Below, in pieces: positions 16,011 through 25,621 of a DNA stretch of 64,000 nt (the first letter of the stretch is position 1; every line of letters begins with the position of its first letter). A model generated the notes under the pieces. That model worked only from the letters and a program-made list of their open reading frames with translations. It ran no database searches and was not told the DNA's origin. The position numbers were made by a program, and so were the translations under genes. This DNA is from Ruegeria sp. 6PALISEP08 (GTDB taxonomy: Bacteria; Pseudomonadota; Alphaproteobacteria; Rhodobacterales; Rhodobacteraceae), in the NCBI RefSeq assembly GCF_001238295.1, contig NZ_LGXZ01000010.1:101013-165012 (forward strand), read 5' to 3'.

Positions 16011-16193
16011 TTTAAAAAGTCTGCTTTTGACTAAGGTAATTGATCAAATGGTACAGGGCGTAACTTAAATGATTTTTCCGAGGCTACCATGCGGCTTTTC
16101 GGCGGCAGTCTCACGTATTGCAAGAGCCGGAATTGCGATTGCAACACGGGCACAGACATGGCAGCCCTGTGCGCAGGACCAGAAGGACATCCA

Positions 16194-17177
16194 ATGAAAA
16201 ACGCAGAGCAGGTGACGTTTGGCGGCTCGGGCCTGGATCGGGCCGCCCATTTGCGCGGGAATGCCGAATCACTTGCCGAAGCGATGCGCAATCCGACCGC
16301 ACAGTGCATGTTGGTGTGGCGGGGGAAAATCCTGGTTGCAGGCGACGGGCTGGATCAGCTTGCTGTACTGCCGATGACGCATCCGCTGGTCAGCGACGGG
16401 CCCGGTGGGGTAGCTGAGATCCCGGTCTTTTTGGGTATGACCGCCGAAGACGCGCCTTTTTTTGCGGTGGATATCTCGGCCTGGACAGCAGAAGGTCTGG
16501 ACCTGACCGGACTGGGCGAGTTCGTAGACAAGTCTGAACAGCAGCACCCGGATTTGCCGGAAGGGTATGTGTTCGCCGAATTGCGCCGGATCATGACGCG
16601 ATTGTCGGCGCGGGATGCCGAACTGGCCGCGACGGCCAAAGCGGTTATCGGCTGGCACGAAACGCATCGATTTTGCGCCCGCTGCGGTGCCACCAGTGAG
16701 ATATCGCAAGGCGGTTGGCAACGCAGTTGTCCGTCATGCAGCGGGCAACATTTCCCGCGCACCGACCCGGTTGTGATCATGCTGATCACGCATGGGGACA
16801 GTGTGCTGATGGGGCGGTCTCCGGGTTGGCCCGAGGGTATGTTTTCGTTGCTGGCGGGCTTTGTCGAGCCCGGAGAAACCCTGGAAGCCGCCGTGCGCCG
16901 CGAGGTGATGGAAGAGGCGGGCGTGCCCGTTGGGGACGTTTCCTATCTGTCCAGTCAGCCCTGGCCATTCCCAGCTTCGTTGATGTTTGGCTGCGCGGGA
17001 GAGGCGTTGTCGCGTGACATCGTGATTGATCCCGTCGAGATTGAAGAGGCCATGTGGGTAAGTAAATCCGAGATGATGCAGGCATTTGCCGGGGACCATC
17101 CAAACCTGCTGCCCGCCCGAAAAGGTGCAATCGCCCATTTTCTTCTTGAGAACTGGCTTGCGGATACGTTGGACTAA
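16194..17177 (+). CDS. nudC: NAD(+) diphosphatase NudC
   Basis: This 327-residue protein has a zinc ribbon (FCARCGATSEI and SCPSCSGQ), a Nudix box GFVEPGETLEAAVRREVMEE and the NudC-specific SQPWPFPASLM after it. NudC hydrolyses NAD(H) to NMN(H) and AMP and removes NAD caps from RNA. The ATG at 16194 with AGAAGGA upstream is chosen; earlier in-frame codons give an unlikely cysteine-rich leader. It is followed closely by the SRPBCC gene on the same strand (37 bp). Confidence 0.93.
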   Translation: MKNAEQVTFGGSGLDRAAHLRGNAESLAEAMRNPTAQCMLVWRGKILVAGDGLDQLAVLPMTHPLVSDGPGGVAEIPVFLGMTAEDAPFFAVDISAWTAEGLDLTGLGEFVDKSEQQHPDLPEGYVFAELRRIMTRLSARDAELAATAKAVIGWHETHRFCARCGATSEISQGGWQRSCPSCSGQHFPRTDPVVIMLITHGDSVLMGRSPGWPEGMFSLLAGFVEPGETLEAAVRREVMEEAGVPVGDVSYLSSQPWPFPASLMFGCAGEALSRDIVIDPVEIEEAMWVSKSEMMQAFAGDHPNLLPARKGAIAHFLLENWLADTLD

Positions 17178-17214
17178 CGAAATATAGGCGCGGCCATAAT
17201 CTTCAAAGGGTATC

Positions 17215-17682
17215 ATGCAGTTTTTAGCGCGAGAGGATATCGAAGCCCCAATTAACGCGGTGTTCGATATGGTGTCGGATTTCGAGCGGTTCGAACGTAT
17301 GGCAATGCGCCGGGGAATCGACGTAAGGCGCTCGGATTCGGAGGCGATCTTTGCTGCGGGAACTGAATGGCAGACAGAGTTCAAGCTGCGCGGCAAATTG
17401 CGCGAGATGTCAGTGGTGATGACAGATTGCGACCGGCCTTCGCAAATGCGTTTTGAAGCCAGCAGCAAGGGCATGACCGGTCTGACGAGTGTGGATTTTC
17501 TGGCCCTATCGCCACGCAGAACGCGCCTGAGCCTTGAGATGTCTCTGGCGGCCAAGACTTTGCCTGCGCGCCTGTTGCTGCAATCGGTGAAGTTGGGCCA
17601 GTCCCGGTTTCGCAAACAGCTGCAATCCCGGCTGAGTGAATTTGCGCGTGAGTTGGAACAGCGTCATCTGCATGGTGCATAG
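17215..17682 (+). CDS. SRPBCC-family protein
   Basis: This 155-residue protein fits the START/Bet v1-like fold: an N-terminal strand with AREDIEAPINAVFDMVSDFERFERMA, a central beta sheet and a long C-terminal helix (SRFRKQLQSRLSEFARELEQ). Such proteins bind hydrophobic ligands or act in coenzyme-Q or stress pathways; nothing specific can be said here. There is no signal peptide. It follows nudC and precedes the kinase-like gene on the same strand, perhaps as one transcript. Confidence 0.75.
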   Translation: MQFLAREDIEAPINAVFDMVSDFERFERMAMRRGIDVRRSDSEAIFAAGTEWQTEFKLRGKLREMSVVMTDCDRPSQMRFEASSKGMTGLTSVDFLALSPRRTRLSLEMSLAAKTLPARLLLQSVKLGQSRFRKQLQSRLSEFARELEQRHLHGA

Positions 17683-17731
17683 AGAATACTGTTACTCTGT
17701 TTCTTGTGTTGATTAAGCGGAAGAGGCCCGG

Positions 17732-18274
17732 ATGTCGCACATCATCTTTCTGCACGGCGCATCGAGCAGCGGAAAATCGACCACAGCGCGGGCCTTGCAG
17801 CAGAGGATCGAACTGCCGTTCTGGCACATTTCCATTGATCATCTGCGCGAGTCCGGGGTTTTGCCGCTGACTCGATACCGCAACAAAGAGTTTGATTGGC
17901 GCGCTGACAGATCTGCGGTTTTTGACGGATTTCATCAGTCGCTGGCGGGATATGCTGCAGCGGGCAACAATCTGATCGTGGAACACATTTTGGACACCCC
18001 GGGTTGGGTCGAAGATCTGCACAGGCTGCTTCGACCTTTCGACGTGCTTTTTGTTGCAGTTCACTGTCCGGTCGCGGAGTTAAACGCACGTGAGCGTTTG
18101 CGCGGTGATCGTCCAATTGGAAGCGCAGCGCAGGATCACTCTGAAATCCATGCCGGAAGGGTCTACGATATGGAAATAAACTCAACTGTAGGTGTCGAGT
18201 TTAATGTACAAACGATCCTTCAGGTGTGGCGCAGCAACCTGCGCCAGTCTGAATTTACCCGATCGAAGGAATAG
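17732..18274 (+). CDS. Chloramphenicol-phosphotransferase-like P-loop protein
   Basis: This 180-residue protein has the Walker A motif LHGASSSGKSTTARAL at the N-terminus. A DFD-like region is replaced by HISIDHLRE, and NLIVEHILDTPGW with VAVHCPVAELNARERLRGDR follows. The latter resembles the lid and Walker B regions of the CPT kinase family. Members phosphorylate chloramphenicol or other small molecules; the substrate here is unknown and resistance should not be assumed. It is convergent with pheA, with 4 bp between the stops. Confidence 0.72.
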   Translation: MSHIIFLHGASSSGKSTTARALQQRIELPFWHISIDHLRESGVLPLTRYRNKEFDWRADRSAVFDGFHQSLAGYAAAGNNLIVEHILDTPGWVEDLHRLLRPFDVLFVAVHCPVAELNARERLRGDRPIGSAAQDHSEIHAGRVYDMEINSTVGVEFNVQTILQVWRSNLRQSEFTRSKE

Positions 18275-18278
18275 AACC

Positions 18279-19112
18279 CTAGCCGCGCGGTTGCGCTGCC
18301 GGGTAGACGCCCAGGATTTCAACATTGGTTGTGAAATGCTCTAACTCATCCATGGCCAGTTGAACATTTCGGTCGTCAGGGTGCCCGACTATGTCTGCGT
18401 AGAACTGTGTCGCGGTGAAGGATCCGTCGACCATATAGCTTTCCAGCTTGGTCATGTTGATCCCGTTGGTGGCAAAGCCGCCCATCGCCTTATACAGCGC
18501 CGCAGGGATATTGCGGACCTGAAACACAAAGCTGGTGATCATGCCGTGTTCGCCGCGACGTGACAGATCGGACTGGCGAGACATCACAAGGAAACGGGTC
18601 GTGTTGTCGTCACTGTCCTCGATATGGCGGGCCAGAACATTCAGATTGTAAATCTCACCCGCCAGTTCGCTGGCCAACGCAGCAGAGTGGGGGTCGCCTA
18701 CCTCGGCCACCTCGCGCGCGGCGCGCGCGTTATCCGGGCTGACGCGTCCGCGTATGCCATGCTGTTTCAGAAAACCGGCGCATTGCGGCAGCAGCACCAG
18801 ATGGGAATGGGCCTCGGTGACGTCTTCCAGTTTTGCGCCTGGGACAGCCAACAGGTTGATATGCACCCGCACGAATGCCTCGTCGATGACATGCAACCCG
18901 CTATGGGGCAACAGACGATGAATATCGGCAACCCGGCCGTAGGTTGTGTTTTCGACTGGAAGCATCGCCAGATCCGCGGCACCGGAACGAACCGATTCGA
19001 TCACATCTTCGAATGTGCGGCAGGGCAGGGCTTCCATATCGGGCCGAGCGTTGCGGCAGGCTTCGTGACTGTAGGCGCCGGGTTCGCCCTGAAAAGCAAT
19101 GCGATTGGTCAT
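18279..19112 (-). CDS. pheA: Prephenate dehydratase
   Basis: This 277-residue stand-alone enzyme converts prephenate to phenylpyruvate in phenylalanine synthesis. The catalytic domain starts IAFQGEPGAYSHEACR and contains LPVENTTYGRV and the hallmark DDNTTRFLVMSR. A C-terminal ACT domain (ITSFVFQVRNIPAALYKAMG, then GINMTKLESYMVDG) gives phenylalanine feedback. The ATG at 19112 is used; an upstream in-frame TTG at 19133 is less likely. It is divergent from the cytochrome cy gene. Confidence 0.94.
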   Translation of the reverse strand: MTNRIAFQGEPGAYSHEACRNARPDMEALPCRTFEDVIESVRSGAADLAMLPVENTTYGRVADIHRLLPHSGLHVIDEAFVRVHINLLAVPGAKLEDVTEAHSHLVLLPQCAGFLKQHGIRGRVSPDNARAAREVAEVGDPHSAALASELAGEIYNLNVLARHIEDSDDNTTRFLVMSRQSDLSRRGEHGMITSFVFQVRNIPAALYKAMGGFATNGINMTKLESYMVDGSFTATQFYADIVGHPDDRNVQLAMDELEHFTTNVEILGVYPAAQPRG

Positions 19113-19232
19113 TTGGTCGATTCCATGCAACAAGTTCGCGATTTTGTCGTTTCGTCGCGGTGTCTATACCTTGCCTCTCGCAAGGGGAAGCCTTAGACAG
19201 CAGCCCAGACAGCTGAAATGGACACGCGATCA

Positions 19233-19745
19233 ATGTTCGACACGATGACAGTTACCAAGGCCGCCGCAGGCCTGTTCGGCACTTTCCTGGTGCTGCTTCT
19301 GGCCAAATGGGGGGCAACCGTCCTCTATTCTTCCGGTGGCCATGGCTCGGCTGAGGCCGCCTACATTATCGAAACCGAAAGCTCGGGCGAAAGCGCCGAC
19401 GGCGAAGAAGTGGTCTTCGAAGACCTGCTGGCCGCCGCTGACGTTGAGAAAGGCGCTAAAGTATTCCGCAAGTGCACCGCGTGCCACAAGCTGGAAGACG
19501 GCGCAAACGGCACTGGCCCTTATCTGTACGGCGTTGTTGATCGCCCGGTCGCCTCGGCCAATGGTTTTACCGGTTACTCGGCCAGTATGCAGGCGCATGG
19601 CGGCAACTGGACACCTGAAGCGCTGGATGCGTTCATTGAGCGCCCAAGTGCCTATATCTCGGGCACATCGATGAGTTTTGCCGGTCTGAAAAAGCCGCAG
19701 GACCGTGCAGACCTGATCGCTTACCTGCAGACAATCGGCAACTGA
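19233..19745 (+). CDS. cycM: Membrane-anchored c-type cytochrome (cytochrome cy type)
   Basis: This protein of 170 residues has an uncleaved N-terminal membrane anchor (AAGLFGTFLVLLLAKWGATVLY). An acidic linker (ETESSGESADGEEVV) follows, then a class I cytochrome c domain with haem site CTACH (KCTACHKLEDG) and a distal methionine near GTSMSFAGL. Such cytochromes carry electrons from the bc1 complex to terminal oxidases without diffusing away. ATG 19233 (MFDTMTVTKA) matches the usual family start; an ATG at 19218 would add five residues. A strong terminator follows. Confidence 0.88.
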   Translation: MFDTMTVTKAAAGLFGTFLVLLLAKWGATVLYSSGGHGSAEAAYIIETESSGESADGEEVVFEDLLAAADVEKGAKVFRKCTACHKLEDGANGTGPYLYGVVDRPVASANGFTGYSASMQAHGGNWTPEALDAFIERPSAYISGTSMSFAGLKKPQDRADLIAYLQTIGN

Positions 19746-19772
19746 TTGCCTGACAGATCAAAGAATTCGAAA

Positions 19773-19801
19773 GCCGCTGCCATACGCAGCGGCTTTTTTT
19801 G
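19773..19801 (+). terminator. Rho-independent terminator after cytochrome cy
   Basis: GCCGCTGC (19773-19780) and GCAGCGGC (19786-19793) form a perfect 8-bp stem with a 5-nt loop, followed by eight T. Confidence 0.92.
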
Positions 19802-19915
19802 TCTGAAGGAAACTTCACAAAGCGCTCACGCGTTCTAAACTTGAATTTGTCAGTGTTGGCTATTTAGCTAGCTGTTACGACATTTAAGATGCCCATGACC
19901 CAAAGGACGAGCCAC

Positions 19916-21820
19916 ATGATATCCCTGATGCCCGCTGCACGTGATCTGAAGTTACGGCCCTGGGTTGGCATATTGGGGCTTTGCACTGCTTTGATCGCTC
20001 CGCAATTCGTACAGGCTTCGGATGAGGGTGTCACCAGCAGTCATGGGTACTCGTATTTCGGCAATCTGGATTATCCCGCTGATTACACGCACCTGAACTA
20101 CGTGAATCCGGATGCGCCCAAAGGTGGCGAGCTTTCTTTGGCGGCCTCGGGTACGTTCGATTCTCTCAATCCCTATTCCCGAAAAGGGCGCGCTGGCGCA
20201 TTGACGACGCTGCAATATGATCGCCTTTTTGAAAGTTCGGATGACAGTGTCGGGCAATATTACGGAGTATTGGCAGAAAGCCTGGAATATGACGAAGGGC
20301 GCAACTACGTCATCTTCCACTTACGGCCCGAAGCAACCTTTTGGGATGGCACTCCGGTAACGGCGGAAGATGTCGTCTATAGCCACCGCCTGTTCATCGA
20401 ACAGGGCTTGCCCTCGTACGCGCAGGCCGTAGGTCGCATGGTGACTGGGGCTGAAGCGCTGGATGAACATTCCGTCAAGTTTTCGTTTAACCCCGAAGTA
20501 ACCCGCCGCAGCCTGATCGAAACGGTCGGCGCGACCCCCGTATTTTCCAAAGCGTGGTTCGAAGCGGATGAGTCTAGACGCCTGGATGAGCCTCGCCTGG
20601 AAGTAGCGGTTGGATCAGGTCCTTATAAGCTTGACAGTTATGACATCAATCGTCGGATCGTTTACAAGCGTCGCGATGATTATTGGGGCAAGGATTTGCC
20701 GTTCAACGTTGGTCGGAATAATTTCGACACAATCCGCGTCGAGTATTTTGCTGATCAGACGGCGGCGTTCGAAGGTTTCAAAGCTGGTGAGTACACGCTG
20801 CGTATCGAGAACGACCCCAAGCTTTGGGCGACGGGGTATGATTTCCCGAAGCTGAACGAAGGATCGGTCGTTCGCGATGAGATCGCGGATGGCAGCCCAC
20901 CTACCCCCTCGGGTTTTGTTTTCAATCTCGGAAAACCGCAGTTGGCAGACAAGAACGTCCGTAAAGCCCTTGCTCTGGCCTTCAATTTTGAATGGGCAAA
21001 CGAGTCTCTGTTGTTCGGTCTGAATTCGCCGCGCGATTCCTTTATTCAAGGTACCCCGCTTGCAGCAATAGATCTGCCCGAAGGCGATGAACTGGCGTTT
21101 TTGCAAGCGTTGGGTGACGTTGTACCCGAAGACCTTCTGACAGAGCCTGCTGTTATAACGCACGTGTCAAACCCTGCACGTCTGAACGATCGGAGAAATC
21201 TTCGCAAAGCAGCGAAAATACTGGACGAGGCCGGGTGGCCTGTTGGCGATGGCAATGTGCGACGCAATGCCGAAGGACAGACACTGAAGCTAAATATTCC
21301 GTATCCTTCAAATCTGCCGACATCGACCGCCACCATGATCGAAACCTATGTTCAGAACTTGCAGTCTATTGGTGTGGATGCTTCGGCTGAAAAGGTTGAC
21401 CCGGCGCAGTACACTCTGCGCAGCCGCGAGCGGGATTACGATATGGTCTACTCCACACGTTACGGGTCATTCCTGTCCACCGGTGGCGGGTTAAGCCAGA
21501 TGTATGGATCGGAAGAAGCTGCATTCAGCCTCTTTAATCCGGCCGGGTTGGCTAGCCCCCTGGTTGACGCAATCATCGAAGCATCTTTTGAAACCGACAA
21601 TCAGGCGGATCAGGACACAGCACTGATGGCGTTGGATCGCGCCCTGCGGTATGAGTTCTTCGTAGTTCCCGTAGGATACATCGCTGACTATTGGACGGCG
21701 TATTACGATATGTACGAATACCCCGAAAACCTGCCACCCTATTCGCTGGGCCATCTGGATTTGTGGTGGATCAATCCGGAAAAAGAGGCCGATTTGAAAG
21801 CGAAAGGCGCACTGCGATAA
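19916..21820 (+). CDS. yejA: ABC importer, extracellular solute-binding protein (YejA-like)
   Basis: This 634-residue SBP family 5 protein has an N-terminal export signal (about residues 12-33, [19 protein letters not shown]). It carries typical oligopeptide-binding features such as [26 protein letters not shown] and [21 protein letters not shown]. The YejA type delivers peptides, including microcin C-like peptides, to YejBEF. The ATG at 19916 has AAAGGA 8 nt upstream; the earlier in-frame ATGs at 19889 and 19895 lack this. The ATG of the first permease gene follows after 1 nt, so the operon is tightly coupled. Confidence 0.9.
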   Translation: MISLMPAARDLKLRPWVGILGLCTALIAPQFVQASDEGVTSSHGYSYFGNLDYPADYTHLNYVNPDAPKGGELSLAASGTFDSLNPYSRKGRAGALTTLQYDRLFESSDDSVGQYYGVLAESLEYDEGRNYVIFHLRPEATFWDGTPVTAEDVVYSHRLFIEQGLPSYAQAVGRMVTGAEALDEHSVKFSFNPEVTRRSLIETVGATPVFSKAWFEADESRRLDEPRLEVAVGSGPYKLDSYDINRRIVYKRRDDYWGKDLPFNVGRNNFDTIRVEYFADQTAAFEGFKAGEYTLRIENDPKLWATGYDFPKLNEGSVVRDEIADGSPPTPSGFVFNLGKPQLADKNVRKALALAFNFEWANESLLFGLNSPRDSFIQGTPLAAIDLPEGDELAFLQALGDVVPEDLLTEPAVITHVSNPARLNDRRNLRKAAKILDEAGWPVGDGNVRRNAEGQTLKLNIPYPSNLPTSTATMIETYVQNLQSIGVDASAEKVDPAQYTLRSRERDYDMVYSTRYGSFLSTGGGLSQMYGSEEAAFSLFNPAGLASPLVDAIIEASFETDNQADQDTALMALDRALRYEFFVVPVGYIADYWTAYYDMYEYPENLPPYSLGHLDLWWINPEKEADLKAKGALR

Positions 21821-21821
21821 C

Positions 21822-22916
21822 ATGGGCGCCTATATTCTAAGACGCTTGTTGCTGATCATTCCAACCCTTTTGGGTATCATGATCGTCAACTTCACGCTGG
21901 TACAATTCGTGCCGGGTGGACCGGTCGAACAGATAATCGCGCAGATCGAAGGGCAGGGTGACGTCTTTGCAGGATTTGCGGGTGGGGGTGATGCTGGCGC
22001 TGGTTCTGAACCGGGAGGCGGCGTTTTCGACGACAAATACGTCGGCGCGCGGGGCTTGCCGCCCGAGTTCATTGCTGAACTTGAAAAGGAATTCGGCTTT
22101 GACAAACCGCCGCTGGAGCGGTTCGTGATCATGATGGGTAACTATCTGACACTGGATTTCGGGCAAAGCTATTTCCGTTCGATCAGCGTGATTGATCTGG
22201 TGCTTGAAAAGATGCCGGTTTCGATTTCGCTGGGCTTGTGGTCAACGTTGATTGCCTATCTGGTTTCGATCCCGTTGGGCATTCGCAAAGCGGTCAAGGA
22301 TGGCTCGCGGTTCGATACCTGGACCAGCGGGATGATCATTGTGGCTTACGCGATACCGGGCTTCCTGTTTGCCATTTTGCTGCTGGTGCTGTTCGCCGGT
22401 GGATCGTATTGGCAAATCTTCCCGCTGCGCGGTCTGACTTCGGATAACTGGGACAGCCTGAGTTTCTTCGGCAAGATCGCGGATTACTTCTGGCACATTG
22501 CGTTGCCGACAATCGCGCTGACAATCTCGGCCTTTGCGACGCTGACACTGCTGACCAAGAACTCGTTTCTGGATGAAATCAAAAAACAATATGTCATGAC
22601 GGCCAGAGCCAAGGGCCTGAGTGAAAGCAAGGTGCTTTATGGTCATGTATTCCGTAATGCGATGCTGATCGTGATCGCCGGTTTTCCAGCTGTTTTCATC
22701 GGCGTGTTTTTTGGTGGGTCGATCATTATCGAGACGATTTTCTCGCTCGACGGTCTGGGCCGTCTGGGGTTCGAAGCAGCCGTGGCGCGCGATTACCCGG
22801 TGATCTTCGGCACACTGTTCATCTTTGGCCTGATGGGGCTGGTCGTCGGCATCATCAGCGATCTGATGTATGTGCTGGTCGATCCGCGCATCGACTTCGA
22901 AAAGCGGGAGGGGTAA
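21822..22916 (+). CDS. yejB: ABC importer permease (YejB-like)
   Basis: This 364-residue BPD_transp_1 permease begins [20 protein letters not shown]. It has an unusually long periplasmic loop (about residues 45-90, with glycine-rich [19 protein letters not shown]). Six membrane segments and the coupling EAA-like loop [20 protein letters not shown] follow. It pairs with YejE to form the inner-membrane pore. Its stop codon abuts the yejE ATG with no gap. Confidence 0.92.
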   Translation: MGAYILRRLLLIIPTLLGIMIVNFTLVQFVPGGPVEQIIAQIEGQGDVFAGFAGGGDAGAGSEPGGGVFDDKYVGARGLPPEFIAELEKEFGFDKPPLERFVIMMGNYLTLDFGQSYFRSISVIDLVLEKMPVSISLGLWSTLIAYLVSIPLGIRKAVKDGSRFDTWTSGMIIVAYAIPGFLFAILLLVLFAGGSYWQIFPLRGLTSDNWDSLSFFGKIADYFWHIALPTIALTISAFATLTLLTKNSFLDEIKKQYVMTARAKGLSESKVLYGHVFRNAMLIVIAGFPAVFIGVFFGGSIIIETIFSLDGLGRLGFEAAVARDYPVIFGTLFIFGLMGLVVGIISDLMYVLVDPRIDFEKREG

Positions 22917-24023
22917 ATGGCACTGTCCCCTCTGAATCAGCGTCGCTGGAACAACTTTTGCCGCAACAGGCGCGCTTTCTGGTCACTCATTATCTTTTCG
23001 GTACTGTTTGGCCTGTCTCTGTGCGCCGAGTTCATAGCAAATGACAAACCCATCCTCGTGAAGTACCGGGGTGAGTTTTATGCGCCGATCTTCAATTTCT
23101 ATGCTGAAACCGAATTCGGTGGGGACTTCCAGACCGAGGCGATCTATCGCGATCCTGAAGTTCAATGCCTGATCGACAGCGGCGGCCTGGAAGAGTGTTT
23201 CGACGATCCCGAAGGCATCATCGAAAAGATTGACGCCGGGACTTTCCAGGCGGAAGGATTCGAGCGTGGCTGGTCGCTTTGGCCGCTGATCCCATATTCC
23301 TTCAACACTTCGGTAGACCGACCGGGTGCCGCACCCTTGCCGCCCAACGGTCAGAACCTGCTGGGTACCGATGACACCAAACGCGATGTACTGGCCCGGG
23401 TGATTTACGGCTTTCGCCTGTCGATCCTGTTCACTCTGATTGTCACAGGCGCCGCCAGTCTGATCGGTATTTTCGCCGGGGCCCTACAAGGATTCTTTGG
23501 CGGTTGGCTTGACCTGATTTTTCAGCGGATCATCGAGATCTGGTCAGCGACCCCGTCGCTTTATGTCATCATCATTATGTTCGCTGTTCTGGGCCGAGGT
23601 TTCTGGCTGCTGGTTGCATTGATGATCCTGTTCAGTTGGACCGGGTTGGTGGGTGTCGTACGTGCCGAGTTTCTAAGGGCCCGAAACCTCGAATACGTTC
23701 GCGCCGCGCGGGCGCTGGGGGTGAGCAACATGACAATCATGTTCCGCCATATGCTGCCCAACGCGATGGTCGCCACGCTGACCTTCATGCCGTTCATTGT
23801 TACGGGAACAATCGGTGGTCTCGCCTCGCTCGACTATCTAGGTTTTGGCTTGCCATCCTCGGCCCCGTCGCTGGGGGAACTGACCTTGCAGGCCAAACAA
23901 AACCTTCAAGCCCCGTGGTTGGCTTTCACAGCCTTCTTCACCTTTGCCATCATGCTGTCGCTGCTGGTCTTCATTTTCGAAGGCGTGCGGGATGCGTTTG
24001 ATCCTAGAAAGACCTTCTCATGA
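22917..24023 (+). CDS. yejE: ABC importer permease (YejE-like)
   Basis: This 368-residue permease has an N-terminal membrane segment (FWSLIIFSVLFGLSLCAEFI), a large periplasmic region (about residues 40-135) typical of YejE, then the five-segment core with an EAA loop AARALGVSNMTIMFRHMLPN. GGGAGGGG upstream serves as ribosome binding site inside the end of yejB. The stop overlaps the yejF start (ATGA). Confidence 0.92.
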   Translation: MALSPLNQRRWNNFCRNRRAFWSLIIFSVLFGLSLCAEFIANDKPILVKYRGEFYAPIFNFYAETEFGGDFQTEAIYRDPEVQCLIDSGGLEECFDDPEGIIEKIDAGTFQAEGFERGWSLWPLIPYSFNTSVDRPGAAPLPPNGQNLLGTDDTKRDVLARVIYGFRLSILFTLIVTGAASLIGIFAGALQGFFGGWLDLIFQRIIEIWSATPSLYVIIIMFAVLGRGFWLLVALMILFSWTGLVGVVRAEFLRARNLEYVRAARALGVSNMTIMFRHMLPNAMVATLTFMPFIVTGTIGGLASLDYLGFGLPSSAPSLGELTLQAKQNLQAPWLAFTAFFTFAIMLSLLVFIFEGVRDAFDPRKTFS

Positions 24024-25597
24024 GCTTGCTGGATGTGAACAACCTCAAGGTCTCGTTCCGGCAGGACGGTCAGGTCAGCGCTGCTGTCAAAGGCGTGTCC
24101 TTTACCGTGGATCGGGGTGAAACCGTTGCGTTGGTGGGCGAGTCCGGGTCAGGGAAATCCGTGACGGCTTTGTCGACTGTTTCACTGCTGGGTGACAGCG
24201 CACTGGTCGAAGGGTCTGTGACCTACGACGGACAAGAGATGATCGGCGCCTCAGAACAGCATCTGATGGATGTGAGGGGCAACGACATCAGCTTTATCTT
24301 TCAGGAGCCGATGACCTCGCTGAACCCGTTGCACACCATTCAGAAACAGATGGCTGAATCCCTTGCCCTGCATCAGGGTGTTGCCGGTGACGCGGCGCGG
24401 GGTCGGGTTTTGGAGCTGCTGACCAAGGTTGGCATCCGCGACCCCGAGGACAGGTTGGACAGCTATCCGCACCAGCTGTCGGGCGGACAGCGGCAGCGGG
24501 TGATGATCGCAATGGCGCTGGCCAACAAGCCGGACATTCTGATCGCCGATGAACCGACGACTGCGCTGGACGTCACCATTCAGGCGCAGATTCTCGAATT
24601 GCTGGCCGAATTGCAGAGATCCGAAAACATGGGGATGCTGTTCATCACCCATGACCTGGGCATCGTGCGCCGGATCGCTGACCGGGTCTGTGTGATGAAG
24701 GATGGTGAGATTGTCGAAACGGGCGCGACGCAGGACATCTTTGACAACCCACAGCATCCCTATACCCGCAAACTTTTGGCGGCAGAACCTTCGGGCCAGC
24801 CCGAACCAGTTGCTTCAGACGCGGAAGAGGTTGCGCGCACTGATCACTTAAAGGTCTGGTTCCCGATCCAGCGCGGATTTCTGAAGCGTACAGTTGGCTA
24901 TGTGAAGGCGGTCAATGACGCCACGCTCAGCGTACGCGCGGGAGAGACTCTGGGGATTGTCGGCGAAAGCGGCTCGGGCAAGACCACGCTGGCACTGGCG
25001 ATCATGCGGCTCATCGCGTCTGAAGGAGCCATCACCTTCCGTGATCAGGATGTGCGAAGATGGTCCACGAAAGAGCTGCGCCGCTTGCGCAAAGACATGC
25101 AGATTGTGTTTCAGGACCCGTTCGGCAGTCTCAGCCCGCGCATGACCTGTCAGCAGATCATCGCGGAAGGTCTGGCAATTCACAACATTGACCCTCATCG
25201 CGCGCCGCGTGAACTGGTTGCTGAGGTGATGACCGAAGTGGGGTTGGATCCTGCGGCAATGGACCGGTATCCGCACGAGTTTTCAGGTGGTCAGCGCCAG
25301 CGCATCGCTATTGCACGTGCGATGGTTTTGCGACCGAAGCTGCTGGTGTTGGACGAACCGACCAGCGCGCTGGACATGACGGTTCAGGTTCAGATCGTCG
25401 ATCTGCTGCGCGATTTGCAAAAGAAATACGGACTGGCATACCTGTTCATCAGCCATGACCTGAAAGTGGTACGGGCGATGTCGCACAACGTGATCGTCAT
25501 GCGAAACGGAGATGTGGTCGAAATGGGCACGGCAGAGGATTTGTTCGAAAATGCCCAGACCGACTATACCCGCGAACTGATTGCGGCGGCGGGCTGA
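24020..25597 (+). CDS. yejF: ABC importer, duplicated ATP-binding protein (YejF-like)
   Basis: This 525-residue protein carries two complete ABC ATPase domains. Domain one has Walker [11 protein letters not shown] and signature LSGGQRQRV. Domain two has Walker [11 protein letters not shown] and signature FSGGQRQRI. Each is followed by an oligopeptide-transporter C-terminal tail ([13 protein letters not shown] in the first). It energises the YejABE importer at the cytoplasmic face. The single-chain tandem ATPase is normal for YejF. It is the last gene of the yejABEF operon. Confidence 0.94.
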   Translation: MSLLDVNNLKVSFRQDGQVSAAVKGVSFTVDRGETVALVGESGSGKSVTALSTVSLLGDSALVEGSVTYDGQEMIGASEQHLMDVRGNDISFIFQEPMTSLNPLHTIQKQMAESLALHQGVAGDAARGRVLELLTKVGIRDPEDRLDSYPHQLSGGQRQRVMIAMALANKPDILIADEPTTALDVTIQAQILELLAELQRSENMGMLFITHDLGIVRRIADRVCVMKDGEIVETGATQDIFDNPQHPYTRKLLAAEPSGQPEPVASDAEEVARTDHLKVWFPIQRGFLKRTVGYVKAVNDATLSVRAGETLGIVGESGSGKTTLALAIMRLIASEGAITFRDQDVRRWSTKELRRLRKDMQIVFQDPFGSLSPRMTCQQIIAEGLAIHNIDPHRAPRELVAEVMTEVGLDPAAMDRYPHEFSGGQRQRIAIARAMVLRPKLLVLDEPTSALDMTVQVQIVDLLRDLQKKYGLAYLFISHDLKVVRAMSHNVIVMRNGDVVEMGTAEDLFENAQTDYTRELIAAAG

Positions 25598-25621
25598 GAC
25601 CAGCCCGCCTTCTTCAGCCCA

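Noticed and set aside
17732..18274. Chloramphenicol-resistance gene
   Set aside because: The P-loop kinase fold fits that family, but the family is broad and no resistance context exists, so only a family-level name is given.
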